64,000 nucleotides of DNA from Limanda limanda (GCF_963576545.1 NC_083655.1:16630204-16694203), one strand, 5' to 3'. Shown: positions 24,826-37,241, counted from the first letter of the stretch. Made by a program: numbers and translations. The notes: a model not told the origin generated them from the sequence alone.

Positions 24826-25359
24826 TAACAAAAACAAACCATGCTTTTAAATGTAACACACAATACACAGTACATGTGCTGGTGATCCCTTAAGAGAGGT
24901 TAAATGAAATCGAAATGGTTTCTCCCAGGGCTGGAGCGCCGGCTGGGACTCAACTGTGAGTTCATTTTCACACACAGTCCTGCAGATGTAGTGGAGTATT
25001 GATGCAAGATATGAGCAAGATAGTCACTGGCGACGAGATATCGTGAACTCAGCCAAACAACTTGAAACACATCGCAGCCTGCGAGTCATCTGAGGGGTAA
25101 AACCCATCGCTGACAGCTCCCATTTCACAGCTGGGAGTCCGGACGGAGATATTAAGACAGAGTCCTGGCTGAGGGAAGGGCTTGTAAAATGTCTCAGTTT
25201 ATAAAGAACAGCAGAGATGATGAATCACGACTGTGTACATGTCTGTTTTGGGACCAAAAACTCCCAAGATTTTCTTCCATTCTCAGATTCCTCCCTGCAC
25301 CTCAGAGACTTGCTTGTCATGCACACACACACAGGTCCATTTCTGTGTGAGCGCACACG
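24826..25359. other. Unique spacer
   Basis: Mixed composition with short ACACACAC tracts (25321-25333). Nothing recognised. Confidence 0.5.
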
Positions 25360-25800
25360 TTCACTGGGATAAATAGCATTTCCTGAGGAAGAAGCCAGCT
25401 CTTATTGGAGATCCAAGTTTGAGCAGGGATGGCAATTTGTGCCCATCATGCAACACTAATATATAATGACACCCCTGGAAATGCTGCCTTCCCGTTTCAT
25501 TTGCAATGCTAACTCGCCTCCAGACCGCACTAACGTGGCACAACAGCAGAGTACGGGGGGGGGGCTAATTGCACCGAGGTGGCCAGAAGCAACATGAGAG
25601 CCTATAATTGGAGGACACGCTCAGTGTGTGTGAAGAACCATTTGCATATCACTTCCACTGTCTCTGCGAGTTTTGAAGCTAATAATGTTCCGTCACCTCA
25701 CGCTGTCCATGGTGGGCACTTTCTGCATTTATTTATTTTAGCCTCACAGCTCCTGTGGCGGTCTGCCTGTCCACATCGCTTGTCAAACATTGTGTGAGTT
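25360..25800. promoter_or_regulatory. Candidate regulatory block with octamer
   Basis: Repeat-poor block with ATTTGCAT (reverse POU octamer) at 25640-25647, GCTAATTGCACC near 25563, TTTGCAATGCTAAC near 25500 and CTAATAATG near 25679. A G10 run sits at about 25554-25563. The mix of POU and homeodomain words is typical of neural or developmental enhancers, which is inference. Confidence 0.35.
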
Positions 25801-26690
25801 TCGAAACTTGAATCTATCAAGGAAACACACACACACGGAACTTACTTGTTTCCAAACCAAAAGAAGCACAGGAGGACAAACAAATCCATTAAAACTGCAT
25901 GCCTGCCTTTTGGATATAAAATGTTATGCCTAAGACTTTTGGGGAAAAATCAAGGACCCCATTTTAAAAAAGTTACACCCTTACCCACTGGTTAGCTTTT
26001 TAAAACAAGTAGGACAAGATAGATAGTTGGATATGAAGATGAATATCCCTTGTGTTTGTCCTTTGAACTATAATGATGATAAATTGTCAACCAGCAGCAG
26101 AAGTCAAGGATCACCAGCAGATGTTAGCAACACATCAGTTGTGTAGATGCAGCTTTTTGATTGCATCCATGTGGTTTTAAACAAGGCTTTGAACATTCAA
26201 ATATTAGTAGTATTCTCGATTTTATTTTCTTTGTTGCACGGTACATAATCCAAGTGAAGAGTTTTGCCTTCATCGCTTTAGATTTTGCTTTCTCGAAACT
26301 TTAGGACACATCTTCGATAGTGGAGCCCAGAATGATGAGATGTTTTGGTCATTATAACAAGACACCCTCAACCGAGGAAGGCCCAACCGGGGTTGATCGA
26401 ATTCAAGGTTATGTCCCATAGCCAGTTGTGTTTTGTTTTTAACGTTTGAGTTTGATATGTAGTTTCAGTTTCCTGGAATTAGAGCCAGTATCAATCGTTG
26501 GATCTCATTTTCTTTATACTTTAATCTGATTGTTTAATGAGTCGTTGCCTTGATCGAGTGATGATACTAGATAATAAAACTTCCGACTCAGCATGTGATC
26601 AGCACAAACTGGCCAGCGTTGCAGGGTAGCACTAGTCTTATTGATTAAAAGTCGTACATTTTGTCTCCACACAGGAGACACATTCAGTGT
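25801..26690. other. AT-leaning spacer
   Basis: No coding or clear repeat signal. A stretch at about 26330-26430 (ACCGAGGAAGGCCCAACC and following) has the feel of an interspersed repeat, but I cannot assign it. Confidence 0.45.
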
Positions 26691-27999
26691 GTGTGTGTCA
26701 AAACAAGCGAGCAGAGGGAGGTAGAAAGACAAGTCCTGAGAGTCTGAATAATTCTTGTGAAGCTGTGAAAAAAGATTTTGCCAATTCAAGGAAAGTATCA
26801 ATCACAAAAAAAAACCTGAATGTGGTTTTACGGCATTCACTCCTGTACTTAGAGCAGGTCAATACCAGGTGTGTACAGGCCCCTTGTGTCTCTGTTGGAA
26901 AGACGAGGAGCCCACTGGGGCTTCGGCAGACACCCAACTTGTAACGTATGTAGCGTATCTGCCGATATATTCCAACAATATGATTAAATTTCCAGTGCAC
27001 AAAAAGCTAAATAAAAATTGGAGAGGATTTTCTCTATTAGCAAGTTGCTCTCTAGGGGCCAATAGGCGCAGCCTCATTACTTGGCTCATACAAAAGCAGA
27101 GCACTAACTTTCCCTCCTCCGTTTAAGCAGTCCCCTTTTAGACCTTTTGGGGCTTGTTAGTAGAGACCATACACCTAGGAGCAGCAGAGTCGTCCAAGCC
27201 CCCCCCGACAGAACAATGAGCCTGTTGTGCCTCCCTCAGTTGTGAGGAGAAGTCCTGGGAGACTGCAGAGGCAGCTGTGGTGGGATCCTGGGACAAGGGC
27301 TCGGACTCGGGGAGGAGGAGTCCAGCAGAGGCTTTTTTTCGGGGGGAGGGTTGTAAGGTTATGGAGTGTGTTGTGGGAACCCCCGAACTCCCCACTCACC
27401 CCCCCAATCTTTTCTGACTTCAGAAAAGGCCAACAGCGACAGAACTGCCATTTGCAATGCAGATCATGTCCAGGAGGAAGGGAAAAAAAGAAGCTGGGAA
27501 TCAATGGTCCTGTATCAATCCACTGACTGCTAATGTCCTCCGCAATCTGATTCTTGACCCCTTCTCTGCCGTCCCTCAGACAAACCACCATTGTCCCGCA
27601 GGGCCCCACCTTCCTCCCCCCCACGCTCTGTTGCGCAGCCAAAGATGCCACATTAGGCGAGGAAAATCCACAACTTGACGTTCCTTTGAGGAGAGGCGCA
27701 GTAACTGTCATTTAGAAATGTGTTCAGCAGGTTCGGGGCCACCACATAATGGGGCTGAAAAGAGAGGCGAGAGAGGGGGGGAGAAAGGGGGAGGGTGGAG
27801 GAGTGATGGGGAACCAGTCAGTGTTTGGCGAACACAACATTTAACCCTTGTGGTCATTGTCATATCCCAATTTGTGTCACAAATCGGGTTAGAGCGATAC
27901 GGTAAATCAGTAAAAGAAAGGCGAGAGTGTCAGGTGACAGCGGTCGGGAAACAAAGAGGAAGCTGTTTGAAATCTGGTCCTCGACTCTCATCGTACCTG
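26691..27999. other. Mixed unique sequence, GC- and purine-rich in the middle
   Basis: Open frames of up to 178 codons occur (27175-27711, minus) together with overlapping plus-strand frames, which argues for chance openness in stop-poor GC-rich DNA. Purine-rich at 27760-27815. No domain is recognisable. A regulatory block within 27120-27720 is possible but unsupported. Confidence 0.4.
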
Positions 28000-28700
28000 A
28001 GCAGCGCCGGACCGAGAGGCCGCCTCATTATTTTTTACATGAAGCTAAAAACGCACAGCTTCATCACATCAGCCTGTTAAATAAACGCACCAATTAGCAA
28101 ATCAGAACATCCCCGTCCGTCTTTCATCTCCAACTAAGTGATCACATCACAAAGATGTTTCACGTTTGATGGAACACCTCAGACAGATTTGTGTGAGTGC
28201 TGCTCTCATTAAATCCTTGGTGGGATATATTTCAATTTGCAGACTTGATTACATGTCATTTAAGCATGATAAGCAAGTATAGCCAGAGTATTTTTCTTAT
28301 TTGATTGCTTCACAGCTTGATAGCCATTGCCTTTCATCTTATCACTCTGACTCGCAGGGAAAAATGTTTTTTAATAATACAGAGATGATCTGTATCTTTT
28401 ATTCCCCAATGTATTCGAATGCTAACAAGCCCACAGGAAGTTCAGCGAAAGGTGTCACTCCCAGATGTTCCGGCCAAACTGCCTACGATTAATAAACCTG
28501 CATCTCTGGTGGAAGGCACCCCAGCCATTTCATAGCCATTAGCGATTTAGTTTGAAGCAACAAAACCTTGACCTCGGGGTGGGGGGTGGGGGGGTAAATT
28601 GGCCCGAGATTTGGTTCTGAAGCTGAGAGTTCAGCCTGTGAAGGGCAATTGGCCTCATAGTATTCATTATGCTGCAAGATTGAGATGAAGGGTCGTCCTG
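28000..28700. promoter_or_regulatory. Candidate regulatory block
   Basis: Repeat-poor, with ACCAATTAGCAAATCAG near 28089, AAATCCTT and TTTAATAAT words, and balanced composition. An inline G-rich run at 28576-28594 is able to form a quadruplex. No coding frame is supported. Confidence 0.32.
28576..28594 (+). other. G-quadruplex-capable run
   Basis: GGGG-T-GGGGGG-T-GGGGGGG. The long G runs can supply four GGG tracts with loops of one base. Structure is predicted from the pattern only. Confidence 0.7.
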
Positions 28701-29671
28701 TGGGACCTTGGCTCTCTTTCAGAGGTGAGCAGCTTAAAAAAAAGTTACCACGTATAGATGGACTGACCTCTCAGCTCGCTTGGGGACTAGACTCAGGGTT
28801 TTTTCCTCAACTGAAAGTCTGGACCAGGGTCAACCTGCTGTCCATGGCTGTTTTGCCTCTTATCCCATAATATTTCAAGGTATCACTCCATGTGATAGTA
28901 GTTTTATTTTATGTAATTTGGTCTTCATCACTTGGTAAATCGGGTTTGGTCAGGACCAAGCTCCTTTATCTTCTTTTTTTCTTGTTGTTTTGTTTTTTCG
29001 TAAACAAATCACCAGATTTGCCGCAGTTCCACTAAAGCCGGTCAGCTCGCAGCGGAAGTAACTTGGTGACGGCAGACATACATGAGACGGCGTCGAGGGA
29101 CATCCAATCACCTTAAAGGAAAAAAACGTGAATCAATATCTATTCACTGTAAGTAAAAGTGGGAGTGTTCGGGGCACCAAGTAAAGAGCAGGCTCAGGTC
29201 CCGTGGTTGCCAAAACTTGCCAAAGGAAGAGAATTGTCTGTGATGAAGATGAAGTCCTGTGTTCTGACCCGGAATGATTGACATGGCTTATTGTAAAACT
29301 ATATAGTGCAATTTGTTTTCGCTGCAGGTTTTCTTGTTTTAATATTTTTTTATATGTGCAGGAATGTGCAAATATCCTACAGTGAATATTTTTCCTTGCT
29401 GCTCTACACAGAGTCCAGCGTTTTTCCACTTATTTATGTAGTGTGTGATTTCAGAGTAGTTTTTATGCATTGGCTGACCTTTTGTGTTATCTGACAGCAG
29501 TGTTTGGTTTTGGGGAAAGATAATAGTTTGGGATCAATGGTTTGATTTTGCAAGACAAGTCAAAGGTTTGTGAGTGAAGCTTGAAATGTGGGGTTTGTGT
29601 TTACAGTTTGGAGAAAAGGAGAGGAAGTTTCAGGAAACGCTTTTAGCAGTTCAGAAAAACTGTACAACCGG
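28701..29671. other. Spacer without recognised elements
   Basis: Mixed to AT-rich unique sequence; short frames only. Confidence 0.5.
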
Positions 29672-30035
29672 CCAGGGGCGGATCCAGGACCAGTGGGTGT
29701 TGGCCACGGCTTACATCTGGTTGGCCCCAGAACAGCCCCTGTCCTGTCAGTCTTTTAAAAAAAATATATATATATATATTAAAAATATTAATAATTATAA
29801 GTTTGTCAGTTACTTGCAATAAATATCACAATTTGTTAGAAACTAAAAGTACACAACGTGCTTTAATAAGGAACAATTTTCAAAATATATTTAAGGATAT
29901 GTTGCTTCGCTCAAAGCTATAGATCAAACAGTGAACAAGCAATGACAAATGTGCAACTCACCGAGTTCAGAATTGTGCGTGGATATTGGACATATAATTG
30001 GCCCCTCTGAGTAAATTGTGGCCCCTTTCGAGCCA
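29672..30035. mobile_element. Probable degenerate interspersed repeat
   Basis: Begins with CCAGGGGCGGATCCAG, a start I associate with a common fish DNA-transposon-like family in which a GGGTGGCC-type phrase follows. Here it is GTGTTGGCCACGGC. GGCCCCTCTGAG and GTGGCCCCTTTCGAG words close it near 30000-30035. No terminal inverted repeat partner is seen, and an (AT)8 tract is embedded at 29764-29779. Confidence 0.35.
29764..29779. repeat. (AT)8 microsatellite
   Basis: Eight AT units within AT-rich DNA. Confidence 0.8.
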
Positions 30036-30399
30036 CTTTTGCTTATTTTCCTTATATTGTTCAATGCAGTCTCAACTTCCAGCAATTGTGCCAAAAGTCT
30101 GAAATATCAAAAAAAAAAAAGATTTCACACTGCAAATGAACTGCACCATGGTTCTCTCTGATCGGGAACGAGACCAACTCTCCAAAGCACCTTTCATGAC
30201 CGAGATTTTGGTTTGGACTAAACTGAAAAGATCCGAACCAAAAAAGGTGGTTGTCAAAACCCCCTTAAAACCATAATATCACCCCAAAGTAAGGAGAGAA
30301 CTTGGAACATGTGAATGACATTTTATTAACTGGAAAATCTTGCATGGTAGACTCATTTAAACATGCTCTGTGTTCATGGTTTGGACTAAAATAGCAGCA
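30036..30399. other. Unique spacer
   Basis: A 12-base A run near 30109-30120; otherwise nothing recognised. Confidence 0.55.
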
Positions 30400-31330
30400 G
30401 GAAGTTGATTGTATGTATTATAAAGGCCATGCTCTCTCATCTCCTCTTACAAACTCTCCACCCGACAGTGCATGTGTATGATTTCTGACCGTGCAGTGAC
30501 CGGCTCCTGCATTAAAATGCTATACAGCGGATTAGCTCCCTCTGAATGGTATGATTTTGAAGCCAATCTGTCAGTTCAGCCTGTCCACGAGAAAACCTGT
30601 TCAGTCATGTTCCCTGCTGTTTATTTATGAGCAAGTCTAGGCCCAACCTTTTTAATCATTCATGAAACTTCGACGGGCCGCAAAAGAAGTCTGCACCATA
30701 CTGGATTCACCCAATACTAGGCATTAAAAAAAAGGCAATTTTCTCGGAGATTGCGAAATGCAAATAGATGGGAGAAAAAGGAAGAAAATCCATGAGTTAC
30801 ACCCGTGGATTGTTATTATCCCATTTTGTTTGGAGTCATCACGGCTCTTTAAAAACAAATGAGGATTGCTAATGATTGTCGTGCCCATTCAATTTCCTCT
30901 GTCTCATAATCCAACCTCCAATTATTCATCTATTCAGCTTGACCCGGTGTTTTCTCTCAGAGATAACCAATCAAATAACACAAATCGTGCAGAGCCGGCT
31001 CTCTGCAATCTCCTGCCACCCGCTCCAATATAGCAACACAGTTCCCCAAAGTCCATTCTCATTCATAAGTGAAAATAAATGAAGGGGCAAATAAATTGAA
31101 ATGTTCCTTAGAGGTCAGCGGCAAGAATCGCTGTTGTAAATCAGGGAGTTGAAAAGTTCAAATTAAAATTGTTGACACGTTTAGCACTGGGGCCCAAAGC
31201 AGTCAGATATTAAATGTGGAAGGGAGAAAATAATAACTTGATTAGCAGGAAATAATGTGGTCTTTTTATAAACTAATGGGCTTGACCTGCGTGCAAGCAA
31301 CTGGAGCCACGTTTGGAATTTTACTTATGA
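30400..31330. promoter_or_regulatory. Strong candidate conserved noncoding block
   Basis: About 0.9 kb of repeat-free sequence, dense in developmental transcription-factor-like words. It has a perfect POU octamer, ATGCAAAT, at 30758-30765, TTTTTAATCATTCATGAAAC near 30648, GCTAATGATTGTC near 30868, and CCAATTATTCATC near 30917. Composition is even, and stops occur in every frame. Among all blocks this is one of the most enhancer-like by texture. Confirmation needs cross-species alignment. Confidence 0.42.
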
Positions 31331-32574
31331 GAGAGGGAGAGACGGAACAGGTCACTGCTGGAAAGCTTGTCCTGCAAATAGAGGTTTGTCAGAAGGGGTT
31401 GGAGGGGGGAGAGCTAACGACTGTGTGCGTTTGGGAGTGTTAGAGTAAGAGTGTGTGTGCGTGTGTGTTAGGGTCAACTAAGCCCTCTTGGATCAGTTTG
31501 AACAGTGTGAGGATCATAAACCCACAACACAATTAGCTTCTATTAAGACACAAGCAAAACACTTCATAAATCAACTTCTTCGCCGACAGCTCTTGCCGGT
31601 CTACGGAGCAGAGTCACACACCTGCATCATTACTCAGTGTGAATCAAGGACAAGCAGCTTGCTTTATTGCTTTTTTTGAAATAGTCAAATGTCTTTAGTT
31701 TTTTTGGTTTCATGTCCCACAAGCAGATTTTAGCTTGGACATAATTTGGTATCTCAGAGAGTTCGGTTGGTGAACTAAGTACAGACTAAAAAAAGCACTG
31801 GTGCAGTATCTCTTTAATGAGAATCCAGCGAATAGTTGCAGGGATATTCCAGCCTGGATTTAAGTGGTCGACTGACAGTCCAACTGACACTCTGCAAGCA
31901 CTGCTAAAAAAAAAAAAAAAAAAGTCCTGAATAAGCAGCTACACATGTGAAGTTGTGGATGAACAAACTGCATCTTTAGGTCGCTCAGTGGTAGACTCCA
32001 GTTCTGCAAACTCTGGCATCCTGGCTGGAACTATTTGCTGTGAGATTAATGATAAAACCATTAAAAACCATTTGGTAGCCAGGTATGTAGACGAGCCACA
32101 TCAGTAGCTACATCCTGTTTAACTTGGCAGCATCTGGGCTTAAATGGTATTGTGCTCACCTGTCCAAACAAAATCCACAGAAGGAATGTCATTAATATAG
32201 TTCACATCTGCTCTAAATGTGCTTAATATGAACTTGTCCTCAAATATGTGCGATAACCATCAATTGCAGTAAAATAAAAAGTTTTTTTACTCCTCGACTA
32301 CATCGTGTTGTGCGTGGATGTGCAGACGCAAGTTCCTGCTTGTGGGCACCAGCACATTCTCCAGCCTTGTGTCCGCCACTTGATGACAAGATTTGACAAA
32401 TGTTGTGGCACAGCTGCACACAGAAGTGCTGCAGCTCTGTTTGGAAATATTTCTGCCTGCGCCCGTGCCAGCAGCCAAGGATTAGGGCTGAAGGAAGGCT
32501 GCATTACTCTGGAGATGGAACATCTGTGTTCCTGAAGGGCAAACCCACGAGATACCCACCGGTCTTGGGAGAAG
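31331..32574. other. Spacer with poly(A) run
   Basis: AT-leaning unique DNA. An 18-base A run at 31906-31923 is followed about 60 bases later by a tRNA A-box-like word (31981-31994), but no B box or cloverleaf follows. Confidence 0.5.
31906..31923. repeat. Poly(A) run of 18
   Basis: Uninterrupted A18. It could be a retroposon tail, but no recognisable body lies upstream and no flanking duplication was found. Confidence 0.9.
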
Positions 32575-33480
32575 AGACGGGGGCCAGCGCCATAGCCATT
32601 TCTAAAAGGTTGGCCAATTCGCCTTTAACCAAATGGAGCCGATGGCGTCATGCTGCACTGCTGCACTGTGTATTCACCCAACACTGCGGTCATTGGTTGT
32701 GCAAACAAATTCCACCGACTGAAAAAGGTACAAGACAACAGAAAATACATGCAAATGAGCCTGAAACTTCACCCGATGGGGTTGTGAAGCACTGACTAAG
32801 ATTGATGAGCGGCAATAAATTACTGTACATTAAAGCTGGGAAAGGCCGATGGTAAAAAGGTCCCAAAAATCAAAAGTCAAAACAAAAGCTGGGTGCAATT
32901 TATTGAAAAGTTTCAATTTACATTTCAAGAGTAGCCCAGAATGAGCGTGCATAACAGCATGAAAACATCAGTTCAGTGAAAACGCCTTGATCTTACAGGG
33001 ACAACAAGTGCCCAACAGGAGAAAAGATGGATTGGGGACTCGGCGGGTCACCACTGTTTGTGTGTTTGCTTTTGGTGTTTGCAGAGAAGGCCTCTTTTTT
33101 TCCTTCTTTTTTTTTTTTTACGATGCCATCTGCGCCTCTGCAAGAAAGGCCAGCATTGTCTGTACATGCAAGCCCCTTGTGAATGATCACTGTGTTGAGG
33201 CGTTAATGACAATACCATTTGAACTTCCCACACTGCTTTTTTCTTTCATGGTTTAAAGTTCTACTCTCTGTGCGCCAAGCAAAACAAGAGCGTAATGGAC
33301 ATTTTCTGGCTGAGCAATTATGTGAGACGAGACTGCCCTCGTGTTTTGTTTGCGACGGGTTTGTGGCGGAGCAGGCGCTGGACAGCCTGAGAAAAGTGCA
33401 AAAGTTCAGGGGATGTTTTGTTTTGGTGATGATCATAGGGAATAGGATTTCTCTCATTTCAATGTATTTCAGAGTAAGTT
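32575..33480. promoter_or_regulatory. Candidate regulatory block with octamer
   Basis: Mostly unique sequence. It contains ATGCAAAT at 32749-32756, CCATAGCCATTTCT near 32590, GGCGTTAATGACAAT near 33199 and TGAGCAATTATGTGAG near 33310. A T-rich interruption lies at 33103-33119. Frames of up to 131 codons lack any domain and overlap on both strands. Confidence 0.35.
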
Positions 33481-33989
33481 TATAATCAGAAGAGATCGTT
33501 AGACCCTGTAAATGAATCATTATCCCAGACACTGGCCTAAAGCTAATTTAAACTCAATGTTAGAGACGTGTACGGATGGAGCCGTCTGTCCGTGCTCTGC
33601 ATTTATTTTGTCCGTATTTATGTACATTTGCTGAAAGTTTACAGATAAAAATGGAACTGGAAATTATTTTTGCATCTTTCTTAAGAGATACATCATCACA
33701 ACTTCCTCCACTGTCACCATGTTTGTTGTGGTCAGAAATTCTAGACTCTGCGCTGCCCTCTAGGGAATGTATTGGTCAACAACCATGCCAACGTAAAGAT
33801 TGCATGTAGGTATGTGGGCAGCGACATGTACATATGTGTTCTTAGGTTGGTAGATGTGTGCAAGTCGTGCTGCAATTACAGTGCCAAAACACTAGTGGCA
33901 GTAGAGTTTCTATGTTGGTGTTGAGCATCTTCTGAATTCTTGTCCGCTTATTTACTACAGAACATTGGCGAGTTTTACCAGTGGAGCTG
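33481..33989. other. Unique spacer
   Basis: AT-leaning; no element recognised. ACACTAGTGGCAGTAG at 33889 resembles a phrase common in fish repeats but is too short to assign. Confidence 0.5.
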
Positions 33990-34264
33990 ATAGATGATGA
34001 GCAATCACTTTATCCTAAAGAACTGCAACGAAGAGAAGAAAAAAAAAAATCGCCATCCGTGTTTTTATTCCTTTAACTCCAAAATGGCTGCGAGTGTGCC
34101 AGAGATTTGATGCTACCGAGGGACCAATCACAGCGCTTGCTATCTGTGTTGCCATGACAACATTTTTGGGGAGGTCACATCAGGGTAGGGCGTAGGGTTC
34201 TGCAAAGGGTTCATGTCTACACGTAGGCATAGCTTCGACTCAGAAGCATGAATTGGGCTTTATG
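33990..34264 (+). mobile_element. Probable degenerate DNA-transposon-like repeat
   Basis: Recognisable phrases in order are CCAAAATGGCTGCGAGTGTG, GGGACCAATCACAGCGC and GTTGCCATGACAACATTTTT. A GTAGGGCGTAGGG segment follows, and the end is GACTCAGAAGCATGAATTGG-GCTTTA. The last resembles the GACGCAGAAGTATAAAT..GCCTTTA terminus of a fish repeat family. A matching inverted left end was not found, so the copy may be truncated. No coding potential. Confidence 0.4.
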
Positions 34265-35289
34265 GCATCCCTCATTTACACCAAAATTACTGGGTATATA
34301 ATTTAATCACCAGTAAACCTGCTGTTTACTGGTGGAAGCCATTTAAAACCTGTGTCTACTGTAGTGTCGTTTGAAGTAAGCGCCAATTAAATCCAAAAAG
34401 CAAGATATTAGTTGTTAGTGGGTTTATTAGCCAGAGGAGGTACAAAGAAAACATAAAACTTTATTGCTCTGGAGAGAAAGCACAAACAACCGACGACTCA
34501 CCATCCAAACTTCCCCGTATTGCAAGTCACCCACAGCTGCACACCATGTGCACTCCAAATCTGCTTGCTCTGCATCAGGCCCCTCACAGCAACTGTCATT
34601 CCCACTGGTTAATCACATCAAGTTGTTTAGCTGGGGCTGTGTACTTGTTGTTGTTTTGCTCGTTGCTGAGCATGCCCAGAGGAGGAGGTGTTCTCCCGAG
34701 CAGCTCCGAACAGGGGTCCTGTTTCTGCGGGGCTGATGCAGGCAGCTCATTAGTCGCCTTTCTCCTCATCCCTAAACAGCTTGGTTTGCATAAGCAAATA
34801 GAAAGTGAAGGTGTTCGAGGCAGGAGAGGGATGATGGGATTCCATACTTCCTGATTGCTATTTTTCTGCCAGGGCCTGTGTTTTAGAAAAAAAGACATTT
34901 CTGTCTCGTGCTTCAGCCGAGGATTCAACTGAAAGCACACTGTTGTTGCTGTGGTTGCACCTGCTGTATGAACGTCCTGAGTTAATTCAGAGACAGTTTG
35001 AGTTTTTCACTACAGAGAGAAAAAGAAAGCGTTCACTGTTTACCAACCATCATGTGGCCGTGTCAGCAAAGTATTGTGTAATCAAGCCGGTAAGGCTAAA
35101 GGAAATGATGATGAATGTCTGAGAAAATAAAAGGTGTGTTAATCATTGTTATTACAGGGAAAACAACCACTGCAGACGATGCTGCCTGGTGTGAGGTACA
35201 GTGCGAGTTACCGTGCACGTCATTTGGAAAATTGTGTTACATGAGCCTGAAGGCAATGGAAGAAAGAAAACAGTCAAAAGTAAGGTGAG
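34265..35289. other. Mixed spacer
   Basis: GC-richer at 34520-34760, with overlapping frames on both strands (34464-34940) and no domain. Otherwise nothing recognised. Confidence 0.5.
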
Positions 35290-35346
35290 CGTGGGCGGCA
35301 CAGGGCTGCAGCCCAATACTGAGGTCATTAGTACAAATCCCCAGGG
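35290..35346 (+). repeat. Degenerate tRNA-like fish repeat head
   Basis: CGTGGGCGGCACAGGG followed by GGTCATTAGTACAAATCCCC resembles a damaged copy of the GGGCGGCACGGTGG element with a GGTTCGAATCCC-like B box found widely in fish. It is too short and mutated for firm assignment. Confidence 0.35.
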
Positions 35347-36009
35347 ATGAAGACAATTATAAATATTGTATTATTAGTTGTAGTAGAATGTTCTGTTATA
35401 TTTAAATACTTTTTGTGAATTTCTTTTCTAAATGGCGTTTTTTTTCTGAGTTGTCACAATCTCTGAGCGTTTTAGTGTCTCTCAGCAGACAGTTGGTTTT
35501 ACATAAACTGCAGAAAATGCTTAAAATAACAAAATGTGACTAAAGTTGCATTTTGCGTTAAGATGATGTACTGTAAATGAATGGATGTTGTTCCTTAACT
35601 ACTGGATGTGAATAAGCAAATTTTTCTATTAATACTTCAAACATGATAATATACCATATATACAAAATAAATGTCCTTACACGCATTAGTAAATTATCAT
35701 GTCCTCATCACTTTCACACTATGTATTTGTGTATGTATATGCATGTATTTTAAAATGCATTTATTGTGTGGATTTCAATTCATGAGAAATACAGCATGTT
35801 CTAGCAACCATACACTTTTGCATAATTCATTTAAACCATCCTTTACTGGTTTATTTATCTTATTTCAATGCTGATCGAGATCATTTATCCATCTTATACA
35901 TTTAGTTCCAAGCAACAATTAAAAAAATGAAACATGTAAAAACCACCTCACTTTCAGTTTCACCTCTGCACATGAGACATTCTACCTCCAAATTATAATT
36001 CTTGCTCTG
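35347..36009. other. AT-rich spacer
   Basis: AT-rich, with TATATGCATG-like words near 35738. No gene or repeat recognised. Confidence 0.55.
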
Positions 36010-36031
36010 CCACAGTTTCATGAAGTATGGA

Positions 36032-36046
36032 GGGAGGGAGGGGGGG
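36032..36046 (+). other. G-quadruplex-capable run
   Basis: GGGAGGGAGGGGGGG provides at least four GGG tracts with one-base loops. Confidence 0.7.
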
Positions 36047-37240
36047 CAGATTCTGACAACCAGTAAATTAGCACGAGGCTCCATCGGAGGTGGAGAAAGT
36101 GAGCGCGCTCTGGCTTTCTGACAGAGGAGGAAATGAGCTTAGAGGATCTCCAGGGCCGTGGTGGGCCTTTGGTTGGCAGAAAACGTGAAGGAGATGGAAT
36201 TCCAGACCTGTAAAGAAAAAAATAATCATAACTCCAGAACAAGCGTGAATGTATGGGCCCTGGCAAACCCTTCCAAAGTAAACGAGGGTCACTGTGGCCG
36301 CTTTGTCCAATTTTCCGGGGAGTTTTCAAAGACTGACGTCTTGTGTAAATTATGCTTCGTGTTAAAAAAGGGCTTTTTTTGTTCTCCTCTCAGTTAACAT
36401 GAGAAGTGTTGATTTAACATGAAAGTCCTCTCTACTTGTGTGAGCATGACTCCGTTTTACAGAGTTTTGATTTAAGTCAATATTTGGATAATAAGAAAAG
36501 GGACTCGCGAATACATGCTGACCACTTTGTCCCACGCTAGCCCTCAAAACCAAGGCCAACATCATATGGCTGCAGTTTAGCAACACTCGGCTATGAAATT
36601 AGTTCTATTTTTGTATTAATTTGAGGTGCTGCGAGCCATAAAGGAATCAGAAACTTAGAAAGTAAAGACAAAGACACATTGGAAGTTAATCATGCGAGAG
36701 GGTTGTCAAAGATGTGTTGCAGCAAGACCCCAGGCGAGACGGCAACATCTTTTAATCTGCGGCAGGGACATGTAAACAGTCATTAAGACGGTGGGAACCC
36801 TATTCATGCTTTTCAGCTGCCTGATAGACGCGGGACGCCGTGCCAATGTCTACACAAGCACGGCAGCGATGCAAAAACCGTCAACACTTTCAAGAAAGGA
36901 AAGGAATTCTGCGCGCACCTTCGCAACTGACACGCATATACGCGAAAAACACAACACACATCTATTCAGGCTGCGTGCGGAGTAAAGGGATTCACTCAGC
37001 CTGACGATAATGTAGTTTTTTTCTTCTCTGGAGTTTCTATGGCAGATGTGCTGGTGCTGGAGAAAGCGGAAGGGATGCATTGGGGGGGCTTGTTAATTAG
37101 CAGAGTTTTGAAAGGGCCCGCGTCCCGCCTTGGCTGGCAGGTTGGCAGCACCTGATTAGAAGGGAATCGTGAAGCGCTGAGACGACGCTCTAGTTCCCCA
37201 AAATAAAAAGAGGGAGAAACTCACACTCACTGTCTCAGAT

Positions 37241-37241
<1 letters not shown>

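Noticed and set aside
26330..26430. Repeat-like phrase ACCGAGGAAGGCCCAACC
   Set aside because: It feels like an interspersed repeat, but I could not place it in any family or find a second copy in the window.
27175..27711. 178-codon minus-strand frame
   Set aside because: It lies in stop-poor GC-rich DNA with overlapping frames on both strands and no domain recognised.
31979..32030. tRNA-like A-box word GCTCAGTGGTAGAC after a poly(A) run
   Set aside because: No B box, no acceptor or anticodon stem pairing was found, so not a tRNA gene. A decayed SINE is possible but unproven.
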